A stretch of DNA of 64,000 nt, from positions 196,001-260,000 of the forward strand of contig CM034395.1 in assembly GCA_019925095.2 (NCBI GenBank), written 5' to 3'. This document shows, piece by piece, positions 53,401-62,991 of the stretch (position 1 is the stretch's first letter; each line of letters begins with the position of its first letter). The position numbers were made by a program, and so were the translations under genes. Under the pieces are notes generated by a model. The model was not told the origin of the DNA. It saw only the letters and a program-made list of their open reading frames with translations, and searched no databases. Source of the stretch: Dendrolimus kikuchii (lineage: Eukaryota > Arthropoda > Insecta > Lepidoptera > Lasiocampidae).

Positions 53401-54427
53401 AGATGCCATGATGCGGGACGTAAAAATGGTCTTTTCCTTTGAATGTGCTGGGGTGACAAAGAGCCATGTGGCCCATGTCAATGTATTCCTTCATGAAGTC
53501 GATATATTTTGAGCGGAGGGTAGGATCTCTTTGGAGTTTGCGCTCCAAATTAAGGAATCGTCGTAGTGCAATAGCGTGGGTTGCACCGAGCTTAGGTGCC
53601 TTTGTAAGAAAGGGAAGGGATACTATGTATCGCCCTGTGGGATCACGTGTGGTGGTAGAACGAAAGTTCTCCTCACACTCGTCAGAGGTTGAGTTGTCCT
53701 TTGATTGCACTTCTTCGACTTCCCAGAATCTCTCCAGAGCGGAGTGTATTTCTTTATTTGAGTGTTGGGGTTGTAAACAGTCAATATTTACTAGTGCTGA
53801 ATTAACTTGAGGCTCAGGCTTTGTGTAGTTTGGATTGATAGGACCTAAAAGAGCGAAATTGAAGATCGTGCCGAAGGCTATTGGCCTGCCGGGGCCTAAA
53901 AAAATTTTGTTACCATCCAAAATTTGGCCCAAGACATCAGAACCTAAAATCAAGTCAATAGCGGCTGGAAAACGATAAGACGAGTCTGCTAGGGGAAGCT
54001 GTGCCGAGTCGAGGAGTGGAACAACGTCAGGTAACATTGTTAATGGTAAAAGACCTGTCAAATCTGGTAGAATGTATGCCTTTGCGCTAATTACTGGGAC
54101 TTCGGTGTGAATAGGGCGGAATGTGATGGTAGTTGAAGAACTAGAGTTTTGAGTCTGCTGATTACCGACTCCTGTAATTTTTAGTTCTGTGTGCTCGACA
54201 GGCAAACGTAATTTTTGTGTCATAGTTTTAGTTAACAAGGTTAGCATGGAACCGCTGTCTAATAATGCTCTTGCCTTATGAAATTCTCCAGCGTTGTCTG
54301 CTAGTTCTAGGGACACAGTGGGTAATAAAACTGGTGGATCGTGTACTGTAATGTGCTGAGTATGTGCTGAAATATGACTGTCATTTTGGTTAGCTTTATC
54401 AGAGGAAGTAACAGGGCTGCCGGGCAA
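50441..54427 (-). CDS. BEL/Pao pol polyprotein (protease, RT, RNase H, integrase)
   Basis: The frame is open for 1328 codons. The aspartic protease motif ALLDSGS is at residues 54-60. The reverse transcriptase has FSTDIQMMF near 396 and the active-site FVDD near 474, where BEL/Pao has FVDD in place of YVDD. RNase H-like DASESGYAAAV is near 650. The integrase has the HHCC finger (HFHTIHCH to CVRCFRH, about 960-995), catalytic D in STDFAGP (about 1029), D in RSDCGTN (about 1096) and E in HEAAVKS (about 1147). The C-terminal WKMGRIKKILPGKDDVVRVV is the DUF5641-like end. The listed start is a TTG, and the first in-frame ATG is codon 61, inside the protease. The frame continues open upstream to the gag UGA at 54572, so pol is probably made as a gag-pol fusion. 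No frameshift or stop is seen, so the copy is young or under recent selection. Confidence 0.9.
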   Translation of the reverse strand: MPGSPVTSSDKANQNDSHISAHTQHITVHDPPVLLPTVSLELADNAGEFHKARALLDSGSMLTLLTKTMTQKLRLPVEHTELKITGVGNQQTQNSSSSTTITFRPIHTEVPVISAKAYILPDLTGLLPLTMLPDVVPLLDSAQLPLADSSYRFPAAIDLILGSDVLGQILDGNKIFLGPGRPIAFGTIFNFALLGPINPNYTKPEPQVNSALVNIDCLQPQHSNKEIHSALERFWEVEEVQSKDNSTSDECEENFRSTTTRDPTGRYIVSLPFLTKAPKLGATHAIALRRFLNLERKLQRDPTLRSKYIDFMKEYIDMGHMALCHPSTFKGKDHFYVPHHGIFKANSEKLRTVFDGSCKSSNGVSLNDCLHTGPPLQRDITDIILNFRTHKVVFSTDIQMMFRNILVHPDHRRFQLILWRSSPDQPLLTYALSTVTYGLRPSPFLANRSIIQLVTDEGHRFPQAAQVLTHSIFVDDILTEHDSVDKAIALQTELIELLALGGFHLRKWTSNSRQLLERFPDDQCDIPKDFDVVPDSNAIKVLGMQWIPQTDEFTYHISVPTLEKFTKRSILSTIARLYDPSGWISPVIFRAKLLIQHLWTLKLDWDESAPNDVTFQFQHIFEDLPLLSALRLPRTICTSKDSTYTLHGFADASESGYAAAVYLHETNITGQVHVRLLVSKSKVAPIKTRQTIPKLELSAAHLTSLLISRVSVQLSAHITIQQHFCWSDSTIVLAWLKTPSQSLQVFEANRVSAIAANPCNPTWRHVPSALNPADCASRGISAQELLAYDLWWSPTWLKAPPDTWPTMPPALGHHVLPGLKPRKMVAHIAVPDLDTDLLTRFSSLDTLVGVTACIKRFAHNCLVSSHSRIVGPITVDERKKALLHWVRSVQQNMFAEDIHRLQTNKLCTVRIQRLSPFLKDGLLRVGGRLSNSALRYDTQHPLILPSSSPLVDLIIDHFHTIHCHPGADTLHALLRQQYWILSGRRVIRHRVFKCVRCFRHRAQPNPPFMADLPADRVSPQPVFSQVSTDFAGPFLIKSSTLRNAKLLKGYFCVFVCLATKAVHLEAVSELSTDAFFAALQRFVSRRGIPTLIRSDCGTNYVGARNQLIEVQNFLKANDDRITHKLATQQITWLLNPPSAPSFGGLHEAAVKSTKQLLYRVLGEQHLTFEEFSTLLARIEAVLNSRPLCPLSSDPTDFEVLTAGHFLIGRPLTALPEHSHESSPPSTLRRFRLVQALAQRFWTLWSKSYLHTLQSRSKWTTETSRPKIGELVLIKEDNLPRLQWKMGRIKKILPGKDDVVRVVELSTKDGSLTRPVTKIARLPLDDNST

Positions 54428-54568
54428 GTGATTATTATGATAAACTTTATTATCATAGTGCTGAGTATGAAACTGGGATTTATTTTGTTTACGTGATGTA
54501 GTGGATGGTGTATATTGTAGCGATGGTATGGGTGGGTGTAGTGTAGTATTGTGTAAGTGAGTAGCAGG

Positions 54569-54574
54569 TAGTCA
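54569..54574 (-). promoter_or_regulatory. Possible stop-readthrough signal between gag and pol
   Basis: On the minus strand the gag stop reads CAA-CAA-UGA-CUA-C. UGA followed by CUA is an established readthrough context in other systems. The 48 codons from here to 54427 contain no stop and no ATG. The alternative is a recent CGA to TGA change in a fused gag-pol frame. Confidence 0.45.
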
Positions 54575-55972
54575 TTGTTGTGAATTAATAGGTGAATTAC
54601 GACGAGAAGAGTTTCTTGATTCCGTGGTTGGGCGGGTGTGTTCTTGTCCTCTTAGTTGTGGGGGCAAGAGGTGAGAATTGTCATATGTGGGTGATTCAAA
54701 GCCACCGCGATGTAAGGTGGTATGGTGTTTCTCGCTATCACATTCTCTACACCGTCCTGTGGATCTGCACTCGTCAGAGTAATGGGGTCCTAGACACTTA
54801 CGGCACCGTTCATGAGCTTGGATAAAATCCCAGCGCCCTTGCGTAGGCTGTCTTAGGTATTCACCGCAGTTCAGCAACCTGTGTCCTCTAACGTGACACC
54901 AAGGGCAGTAATAATTATTGGTCGGTGCTGGTGGGTGGGCGGAATCTTGTGCTATGGGCTCGAAATATTGTGTAGACTGTGGGTATCCTTGAGCGTACTG
55001 TACAGGGTACGCTTGACTTTGTAGAGGATATGCAGGGCGCGTTAAAGGTGGGCGGACGGAAGTAGTGGGCTGAAAACGAACGTGCCGAATTTCTGGTCTG
55101 GGTGCAGAAGCGCGTGGTTGGTACCGTGCTGAGGGAGAAGCACGTTCAGTTTGTCTGTATGTCGGGCTGAGGGGAGGGGGGGGTGGGTTATATGTCTCAG
55201 TTTCTGTGCAACGTGCATGGTCTTCTAAGAATGTGATTACATCCTTTAAGGTGGGCAGAGTGTCTGAAGACCCATGCGTTCGTTCAAATAATGTGCGAAG
55301 CTCGCCCTTTAACTTCCGCACTACTATTGACACTAGGACGTAGTCTGAGTCATGTAGTGGTAAGTTTAGGTTTTTAAGCGCCGATTGGGTTGAAATAAGA
55401 GGGGCTAAAAATAACTGTCTGATTTGTGAGCGGGTGGTGATGTGGGGTAACTCTAGTATCATATCTATAAACCTATCAATGAGAACTCGGCGATTTTCGT
55501 AGCGATTGGCAAGTGTTGTCATCGCTACATCGTAGTTCTCATCGGTAACCTTGAGGTGTGATACCATACTGAGAGCTTCTCCGGAGAGGCAAGAAAATAA
55601 ATAGTGTAATTTAACTGCACCTGACAAATTACCGGCAGTGTCCGTAAGGCTTTTGAAAATAGTTATGAAAGATGGCCAATCCTCAAGCTTGGAAGAAAAT
55701 TTGGGTAGATCTATTTTGGGCAGAACAGTAGACGTGGAGAATGTGGGCGAGCTTGGTTTGATGCTTGAGCTGATGGTGATGTTTGCCACCAAAATTTTTT
55801 CATATGCTTCTATAGCCGAGGTGTAGTAGTCAAAGTACCATTTTTCCACTTTGTCGTCAAGGTCTTTAGAGTCCAAGATCTCATAATATACTGTATCCAA
55901 CTTGCCAATAAAAATGATTAGGAAAAAAAAATATATATCAAACTGTCGTGTGCGCTGAGTCTTAATAAACAC
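54572..55972 (-). CDS. BEL/Pao gag protein
   Basis: The 466-codon frame has a DUF1759-type capsid region (about residues 70-240: LPKIDLPKFSSKLEDWPSFI, LHYLFSCLSGEA, ILELPHITTRSQI), then a Pro/Arg-rich linker and zinc knuckles. Finger 1 is CPWCHVRGHRLLNC (CX2CX4HX4C, about 359), followed by CRKCLGPHYSDEC and CRECDSEKHHTTLH variants. The N-terminal 20 or so residues (FDIYFFFLIIFIGK) come from a T-rich stretch and look unlike a usual gag start, so the true start may be elsewhere or the N-terminus may be damaged. It ends in UGA, in frame with pol. Confidence 0.85.
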   Translation of the reverse strand: MFIKTQRTRQFDIYFFFLIIFIGKLDTVYYEILDSKDLDDKVEKWYFDYYTSAIEAYEKILVANITISSSIKPSSPTFSTSTVLPKIDLPKFSSKLEDWPSFITIFKSLTDTAGNLSGAVKLHYLFSCLSGEALSMVSHLKVTDENYDVAMTTLANRYENRRVLIDRFIDMILELPHITTRSQIRQLFLAPLISTQSALKNLNLPLHDSDYVLVSIVVRKLKGELRTLFERTHGSSDTLPTLKDVITFLEDHARCTETETYNPPPPPLSPTYRQTERASPSARYQPRASAPRPEIRHVRFQPTTSVRPPLTRPAYPLQSQAYPVQYAQGYPQSTQYFEPIAQDSAHPPAPTNNYYCPWCHVRGHRLLNCGEYLRQPTQGRWDFIQAHERCRKCLGPHYSDECRSTGRCRECDSEKHHTTLHRGGFESPTYDNSHLLPPQLRGQEHTRPTTESRNSSRRNSPINSQQ

Positions 55973-56352
55973 GAAGCTATATATAAGCTATAAAAGTTGC
56001 ACGGCAAGCTAACCACACCGAGTGAAACGAATATAATATTCAATATTATTATATCGATCCGATATCACGTTTAGTGCAAGTATTCGAGAATAGGTGTGCT
56101 GAATAAAGTACAGAATACGTACTCGAGGTTATATTAACCTACCTACGTACCAAAAAATAGTTATCGTGTAGCAATTTGCGTAATTATCTGAGGAATGTGG
56201 AATGGGTATTCAAATATATAAGGGCAGAAGTAATATGTTTATAAGAAAACAAAAAAGAAAAAACAAGGGCGGTTTAGGTATGTGAAAATTTACAATTTGG
56301 TTTGAATTAACCATAAAATGGCAAAATACGGTTGTTGCAGACTGTATAAATA
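55973..56352 (-). other. BEL/Pao 5' untranslated leader
   Basis: The region between the putative primer-binding site and gag is AT-rich with no long frame. Any extra gag N-terminal codons would have to lie here. Confidence 0.45.
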
Positions 56353-56360
56353 GGTCGCCA
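56353..56360 (-). promoter_or_regulatory. Candidate primer-binding site
   Basis: On the minus strand TGGCGACC directly follows the AATATTCCAAC end of the proposed LTR. The match is only 8 nt, so it is provisional. Confidence 0.35.
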
Positions 56361-56731
56361 GTTGGAATATTCGGTTCGAAAGACCATATGATCTGGCCGA
56401 TTGCCAGATTTCAAGGGTGCAAGGGTAAGAGGGAATGGAGATAAATGGACTCACCCGTAATAATATGAGCTGAGTAACCGGAGCGTCTGCGATACAGGAG
56501 CAGCAGTGCGTGTTCTCTTGTTATATATCTCCCGCTTCACAACTAGATTCACTTGCCACTTATCACCAAGCTCTTGGAACCCGATTAGTATTGCAATTGG
56601 GTGGATATCTCAAATGCGCGCGCGATGCGTGAATGTCTTTACGACGGGTCGATTCAGACTGATCGTTGAGACGCGGAAGTGCGGGGTAAATTACTTTTTC
56701 GGGGAATCATCGTTCGTTACGCGTGGCGCAC
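56361..56731 (-). mobile_element. BEL/Pao 5' LTR
   Basis: It begins on the minus strand with GCGCCACGCGTAACG (the TGTTCA start seen at 50399 is partly lost) and holds GAGATATATAACAAGAG near 56528, a likely TATA box. The right edge is fixed by the match to 50291-50399, and the left edge only by the candidate primer-binding site. Confidence 0.55.
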
Positions 56732-56957
56732 CACCCCTCCGTTCGGTCATTGTTTTATACCAAGAATAAAGGAACGCGTTCGCCGAGTTAATCCGGCACA
56801 CCTGGCAAGCTTCGACGGCCATAAACAAGTACAATAACAATAGGCTATTGTCTAATTGCAAATTTTAAACACAAAAGAACTCCAAATGCAGGGGGTAATA
56901 AAACCGTACTTTATGGCAGGCCGGTGTGCTTCGTGGAATTTTGACCAAGTTGTAACG
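56732..56957 (-). mobile_element. Half of an unrelated LTR fused to the BEL/Pao 5' LTR
   Basis: On the minus strand it starts CGTTACAACTTGG and reaches TATAAAACAATGACCGAACG and GGAGGGGTG, as in 34923-35434, then switches abruptly to BEL/Pao LTR sequence. Its right end is followed by ATAT. Confidence 0.65.
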
Positions 56958-57306
56958 ATATTCTAGTTTTACTCTGTATTTCGAACAGTTATGCAATAGA
57001 GAACAATAATTCTGATTATCAATTTAGGATTGCTGTACTCAATTTTTAAATGACATTTTGTATCTGCTTTTTGGGTTTTGAGTAAATCATTAAAACGCCT
57101 CGCAAAAGTCATGCAAAAAATAAAAATAAAACGATAAACTGTTGATCGAGGACTTCGTGAAAAAGCTCCCTCTACCGCACACAAATAGAACCACTTGTGC
57201 TCAGAAGAAGACTATCGGAAAAATCAAGTAGATGAAGCAAATTATATAGTTGTATATTTTTCTTTCTTTTTTTTCTCTCTTTCCTTCCAGCTTCTACCAA
57301 TTTTTT
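56958..57306. other. Unassigned AT-rich DNA
   Basis: Nothing recognised apart from a pyrimidine-rich tract near 57260-57290. Confidence 0.3.
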
Positions 57307-57597
57307 TATTTTTTTATTGCAGGAGATCAGCAGACAGGCAGACGACCTACTTGATGGAAAGCGGCTACCATCGCCTATGGACATTTGCAACACCAAAGTT
57401 GCTACAAATGCGCTGCTGCTCTCTTAAGAGAGACTGGAACAAGGTCACTCATGCCGGAACACAACTCAAGGTTGTTATGGCGACATACTTTAGACCAGGG
57501 GTGGTAGCCATCCAGTCGGGCAAACGCCCTACCACCTGGCTGTGGGTTGTTAAGTCGCCTCTTACGACAGGCCGCCCGGCCGCAGGAAATTGTATTA
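57307..57597 (-). mobile_element. SINE-B, 5' end missing
   Basis: It stops at GCAGGAAATTGTATT, before the CTTTCTCCGTTCC block. Confidence 0.75.
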
Positions 57598-57937
57598 CCA
57601 ATATTTAGTAGTATTAATGTATACCAATTATTTATGGTCGGCACAATATGTCTTTTTCTTCCATACTCGTCTATTATGACATACGTCCTCTGTCACACTC
57701 ACACCACAAACCATCACGACGGATGATACCGTCACACAATCCATCCGTCTCTTTTTTTTCTATGTATATTAAAATTAAAGTTAACATTAGCAAGTTGATA
57801 TACATCGTCTTTAGGTATCCCTATGGGAAAGAAGCCAATGAGAAAGAAGAAGATAGTAGAAAGGGGGAGTTCATTTCTCATATTCTAAAAGTACGCTTGA
57901 AGTTTCTTGATCAGAGGGAAAGAAAGCAAGAGAAATT
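57598..57937. other. Unassigned DNA
   Basis: A 115-codon plus frame (57648-57995) runs into the next SINE-B, so it is not a gene. Confidence 0.35.
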
Positions 57938-58238
57938 TATCCGTGCAGGAACGGAGAAAGAATACAATTTCCTGCGGCCGAGCGGCCTGTCGTAAGAGGC
58001 GACTTAACAACCCACAGCCAGGTGCTAGGGCATTTGCCCGATTGCCCTGGTCTAGAGTATGCCGCCATAACAACCTTGTGTTGTGTTTCGGCATTAATGA
58101 CCAGGTTCCAGTCTCCTTTAAGAGAGCTGCAGCGCATTTGTAGCACCGTTGATATTGCAAATGTCCATGGGCGATGGTAACCGCTTTCCACCAAGTGGGC
58201 CGTCTGCCTGTCTGCTGAACTCCTGCAATAAAAAAAGA
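57938..58238 (+). mobile_element. SINE-B, near full length
   Basis: ATCCGTGCAGGAACGG to CTCCTGCAATAAAAAAAG. The CACCCCTGG block is shortened as in 46455-46750, so these two may be a subfamily. Confidence 0.8.
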
Positions 58239-59500
58239 AGAAAGAAAAAACCTTTATTTGGTCATTACACAACGAAACATATAGCAATGAATGAACTGCA
58301 CGGTGATATTTACCAAAAAATCTCGCAATAGTACCAAATAGGTGCAGTTCAGCATTAGCCAGGCAACAGGTGCCTGACGCTGGTTTTCAACTGCACCCTA
58401 GTACGGACTGATATTGCACTGTTATTTATATATATGTGTATGAGGGATGAAAACAATACTTTTCGTCCCTAGGAACTGATTTTCACTCCTGTCAAAAACT
58501 TAAAAAGTATGCGAGCCATAGATAATACATGCGACTCATGTCCGATCCAACTTTTTTTACAGCCACTGTTAAATCGCGGCATAAAGTGTAATAAAAATAT
58601 CGATAATTTTGTAACATCATTTTATACTTATAAAGTACTTTTCAAAGAAAGAAAGAAAAGGTTTATTGACTAAAAAAATTAAATAAAAATACGACGCCAT
58701 ACATAAAAAACAAAATTTCAAATGTGACGTATTAAATAAGTTCGTCAGATTTATATATGGATTTAACGTTTGATTTCATTAGAAAAGTAGTTATTTGTTG
58801 AACTTATCAGTTTTTATTTACTTTCTACTTACTACTTTCATAATCGAAATGAAAAGCAGAGTGTTAACCTCGGATAAAAGACCTATTTAGGCACTCGAAC
58901 TATCAAACCATCTCATGCCTAAATTGGTCACTTTCACTCCTCGTGTGACAATCTACTATAATTTCTACGTCGTTCTCTAAATAATTACAAAAAAATAGAC
59001 CATGTTTTACATCGAGCTGAGGCAAGCTGTTCCAGTGCGTCGTTCTTGTATTCCTCTGAGAAGAAGCGAAATTGTGATTTCCCTTTGAGAACTGTTTCGG
59101 GCTCATTATGAAAAAGTCAGAGAATTAATTCCTTTCCGTTCCTCCCGAGTTTATTATTCATTCGTTTTGAGGACTGAATTTTAATGTTGTCCAATTATCA
59201 ACCAGATGCCTGTGAATTTATAGTTGGATTTATAATGGCATCGGAATTATGCAAATGTATTTATTAAGCTAGGGAATTATACGTTCATCTACTTGGTTAT
59301 TTTTGGGTCTTGTGTTTATATTAAAGTTTATTTATTTAAAAAAATATTTAACTGTGAGGTATTATTTTAGAGTTTCTAAAGGTAAGTTTTATGGTATCAC
59401 TGTGATGTCTGTTTGTCTATCCTCAATTGAACAACTTTTTATGAAATTATTATTTCACATGTACATGCTTACGTCTCTATATGAGCTGATTCGGAAAAAT
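58239..59500. other. Unassigned AT-rich DNA
   Basis: A 103-codon plus frame at 59303-59614 is mostly composition-driven. Nothing recognised. Confidence 0.35.
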
Positions 59501-59539
59501 AAGGTGAGATTTGTAGACTATAGTAATATGTATGTCGTA

Positions 59540-59851
59540 GACAGTACGGTCATACTATGCTTCGTTGACCGCCATATCACCCTCAGTTTAATCCAACTGA
59601 AAATACATGGATAATAGTGAAAACTTATGTCGCAAAAAAGTCATAATGAACATGTATGCTATAATGACATTAGCTGAGTAATAATTTAATATACTTGACA
59701 TAACTGTAGAGGGATGGATGCTATTGAAGAGGAAAAGAAATCTCAAGGCAGCGATGAGGCTTTAGATATCATATCAGAACTAATTAGACTTAACACCAAT
59801 GATTTATCTGATGACGATGAGTACGAAATGTGTAGAGTTGAAGAAATCTAG
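59540..59851 (+). pseudogene. Transposase C-terminal relic (IS630/Tc1/mariner-like)
   Basis: PPYHPQFNPTENTWIIVKTY (from 59569) is the motif around the last catalytic acidic residue of DDE transposases of this superfamily. A stop (TGA) stands just before it where a Leu codon is usual. A second, out-of-frame segment, MDAIEEEKKSQ (59714) to DDDEYEMCRVEEI and stop (59851), is the acidic tail. At least one frameshift and one stop make it dead. No terminal repeats were found. Confidence 0.65.
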
Positions 59852-59879
59852 TATTAAAAATTATGTTTAATATTTTTAA

Positions 59880-59990
59880 TAGAAGACAGTGATCTAGGCT
59901 TAGTATTCTACTTATAGTTTTTAGGGACTATGAGTAGAATACAATACAAATAAGTTAAGTTTTCTTGCATTGTATTCAATTGTATAAATT
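59880..59990 (+). mobile_element. LGPWGPEA-family 3' tail only
   Basis: TAGTATTCTACTTATAG, GACTATGAGTAGAATAC and CTTGCATTGTATTCAATTG match the tail after 20708-20932. Confidence 0.6.
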
Positions 59991-60031
59991 AAGTATATTA
60001 TTAAATATTGTACAAAGGAAAAAAAATAATT

Positions 60032-61026
60032 CAATATTTGTTATAAAACTACGTTAACGGTTTTAAGTGCGGTAATTTTATTTGATTTTGGTTTTTCCGA
60101 CGTTTCGGCCACTTTTCAGTGGCCGTGATCACGGAAGACAAAGATGTCAAGTGTCAACGAGTATTGTTAAAGTTTTATTTAGCCTACCGCCAACTTGTTA
60201 ATTTTAATTATTTAGTTTTCATTTTGTTTACTGTATGTCTTTCACAGACCACGGGCCATAAGAATGGCCCGGACTTTTGGGGGGCTTGCGTGGGGCCATG
60301 GGGAGGCCAACACGTAGAGGCCCCTTGACAAATTTAATGTAAATGTGGCGTGACACTGACCGGCGATTATCCCTGTCCACACCATATAATAATGCACCCA
60401 AGGACAAGCCCCGGCCAGTGTAGGACTATTGTGGGAAATGAGGACAAAAAGTACCGGGCTATTGTGGTGAACTGCTAATGGTACTAGGGGTCTGGGAATA
60501 TGGGGACTATGGCGTCTGCCCGTCGCAATGTTCAGGGAACATGGAAAAATGGGCAGACGGTGACTCGCCACTCCCTACATGGGCCCCAAAAATGCCGTAA
60601 AAGACAGGGGCAACATGGGTGTGAGTGGCTAAGGGGTGTCGAGAGGTGGGCTGCAGGTTCACCGAAGCTACTTCCGACGTTAGGCCATTTATCACTTCCA
60701 CCCCTGGAGCTTGAGTCTTAGCTCTAGCGATCTCCACTCCGTGCCGGCTGGTTAAGGCAAGCACGGAGGCGGGGGCCTTGCCTTGGCCCCCGGAGTCAGG
60801 TACGAGGTGTCGCTACTCACCTAAGGCTTCGCCACAAAGCCCCCCTGCGGGATCATTTTGTTTATTATTATTATCTACACTATGGGAGCCTAATCTAATT
60901 TACTACCGCTTCGCAACATGTTATGGCTTGAAGAGAAGAAGCGGCGCAAGAAACGTAGTTTTACGTTTTTACGTTAAAACGTAGTTTTATTATGTATACA
61001 AGTCGCGAAAACTTAAGAAAATATTT
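60032..61026 (+). mobile_element. TIR54 element split by a 622-bp insertion
   Basis: The left part reaches 60230 and the right part starts at 60853. The right inverted end CGTAGTTTTATTATGTATAC to AAGAAAATATT is complete. At the left end the terminal repeat is again shortened. Confidence 0.75.
60231..60852 (-). mobile_element. GC-rich retroposon with 12-bp duplication
   Basis: TCATTTTGTTTA occurs at 60219-60230 and 60853-60864. The insert is GC-rich and without a poly(A) tail on either strand. The likely orientation is minus, by the open but unrecognised frames (60242-60571, 60507-60764). It could be the 3' region of a LINE that does not use poly(A). Confidence 0.7.
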
Positions 61027-61244
61027 GTTATTTTAATATCGTTTAATAATATTAGTTTCATATTAAGTGCCTGCTTATAAAAATATATAAAAAATATCAC
61101 TTTATTTATTTATGTGCTGACCGTACACTGCTACAGACGCAATCACGCCTCGAGGCCAAGTCGAAGCTAATTTCTCTGTATGTCTATTAATTTATATGAT
61201 TAACGTTAGACCTTCGTAAACACCCTCATTTTAAGTATATTTTA

Positions 61245-61340
61245 TACTAGGAATTTTCCTGAGGCTTCGCCCGCAGAAAGTTCTAACCCGAATCCTGCGG
61301 AAGCGATTCCGTTTTTAGAGATAAAAAGTATCCTATATCC
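61245..61340 (-). mobile_element. Helitron-like 3' end
   Basis: CTAGGAATTTTCCTGAGGCTTC is a CTAG end on the minus strand with a GAAAATTCC-like palindrome. No 5' end found. Confidence 0.4.
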
Positions 61341-61364
61341 ATTCTCGAAACTGAGACTATAGAT

Positions 61365-61560
61365 AGATAGATAACACTTTAATGTACACCATTACAGAAA
61401 ACTTACGAACTAGTATTAGTCTAGTTGGGAACAAAGGGCGGTCTTATCGCTAAAAAGCGATCTCTTCCAGACAACCCGTGGCAAGGATATTGCTGATTAG
61501 GATTGGCGATCGTGGTATACATATAATTATTGTACGATTACTTACATTTTAATTATACAT
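61365..61560 (-). mobile_element. LINE-like 3' end with ATCT tail, empty-site copy
   Basis: The inverted match to 36942-37126, here starting with the AGATAGATAGATAAC tail and reaching GTACGATTACTTACATTTTA without the RTE-A insertion. Confidence 0.7.
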
Positions 61561-61763
61561 AATTATACCAAATTTCAGCAAAATTATTACTGTTTTCCGT
61601 AAAAACATAACAGATAGGCAGACTTATTTTCGCATTTAAGTTATTTTTTTATTATTACTGGAGCTCCGTAACCTTTTTTTACAACGTAATTTCGAAGAAA
61701 TTTTATAATTTATACACGCTTCTTGGCTATTTTTGTTTTTGTGTGTGACATTTATTCAATGAC

Positions 61764-61965
61764 TAGCTGTGCCCGCGACGTCGTCCTCGTGGAATTTGCT
61801 TTCAAAACCCTCCGATTTTGAAACATTCTTCATTGGCGCTCCGCTCCTATTGGTCTTAGCGTGATGATATATAGCCTATAGCCTTCCTCGATAAATGGGC
61901 TATCCAACACTGAAAGATTTTTTCAAATCAGACCAGTAGTTCTTGAGATTAACGCGTTCAGTTAA
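61764..61965 (-). mobile_element. Helitron-like fragment
   Basis: CTAGCTGTGCCCGCGACGTC opens it. CCTCCGATTTTGAAACATTC and CTATAGCCTTCCTCGATAAA recur inverted at 10330-10490. Confidence 0.5.
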
Positions 61966-61981
61966 ACAATATTAGTATATT

Positions 61982-62961
61982 TGGCTACAACACTAATACT
62001 TACAGGATGTCAGGAGCCTTAAGAACAGACGAGCTTGCATGACAAGAGTTATGAATGTCAAAGAGGCAAGTGAGGTGTGTAAGAATAAGCCTAAATGGCA
62101 CTCTGTTGTTCGTGCCTACCCCGCAAGGGAACTGGCGTGAAGTTATGTATGTATGTATGTATGTACTAATACTTACATTTTAAATATCGCGATATCTTTT
62201 GAATGAAACGTCCGAATTGAATAATTCAAAAAGTTCTAGAAAGGTATTGAATTCGTCTTGAATATGGAGTAATTTATTTTGATAAGGATTAATACCAATG
62301 ATGTAAGGCTCTTGAATAAATATAACTTCACTCTTAAATTGACTTTTTATTTTCACTTTCGTAAGTATCTTTTTCTCGTACAAAATGGTCTCTCCTAACT
62401 GAATTCAAAAACCGTGTCTCTTTTTACATTTTTGAATTCCCACCAATGAGAGCGAGTTTTATACACATCTCTCATTGGTTAGTCGTATCTTTACGTCCTG
62501 GCTAACATAGGCATATAGGCATTGAATAACAATAACAAAAGTAGATCATTATGTAATTGATAAATTAAATTTAATTAAATAAATAAGAAAATTGAAATAG
62601 ATATTTATATATAATTAATTTTATGATTAGAAATTATGATTTAAACATGAATGGAAAACATAGCGTAGATCAAAAGAATGTTGTTGCTATATTTTTCATA
62701 AGGTACCACTTGTCAAACGTCAAAAGTCAAATGCCAAAGATTGACCTTGAACTTGACCTACTTTTGTTTATGAATATGAATTACATTAAAATACAAGTTT
62801 TATTTATAATACGAAAGAGTCTGATAGAAATGAAAAATGAAATTCCATAAATGTATAAACAAATAATTGAGTTGGAAAACCGAGCGTGTGGTAACCAGGA
62901 TCGTGGTATATTTTAAACAAATATAAAACTACAACTAAACGTGGTAAGTGCATCCACTACA
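61982..62961 (-). mobile_element. Ty3/gypsy 3' LTR, with RTE-A insertion
   Basis: On the minus strand the LTR starts TGTAGTGGATGCAC just after the polypurine tract. GTATAAAACTCGCTC near 62455 is the TATA box. The far end (TGTAGCCA, 61982) is a guess. The RTE-A at 62005-62164 lies inside it. Confidence 0.5.
62005..62164 (+). mobile_element. RTE-A 3' fragment with 13-bp duplication
   Basis: ACTAATACTTACA occurs at about 61992-62004 and 62165-62177. The fragment holds the last 50 or so codons and four to five TATG units. It inserted after the LTR. Confidence 0.9.
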
Positions 62962-62975
62962 CTATTCCCCCCCTG
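62962..62975 (-). promoter_or_regulatory. Ty3/gypsy polypurine tract
   Basis: On the minus strand AGGGGGGGAATAG directly precedes the LTR, where plus-strand DNA synthesis would begin. Confidence 0.7.
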
Positions 62976-62991
62976 AGACTGATGCTGGAAG

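Noticed and set aside
57648..57995. 115-codon ORF
   Set aside because: Its last third is SINE-B sequence and the rest has no recognised motif.
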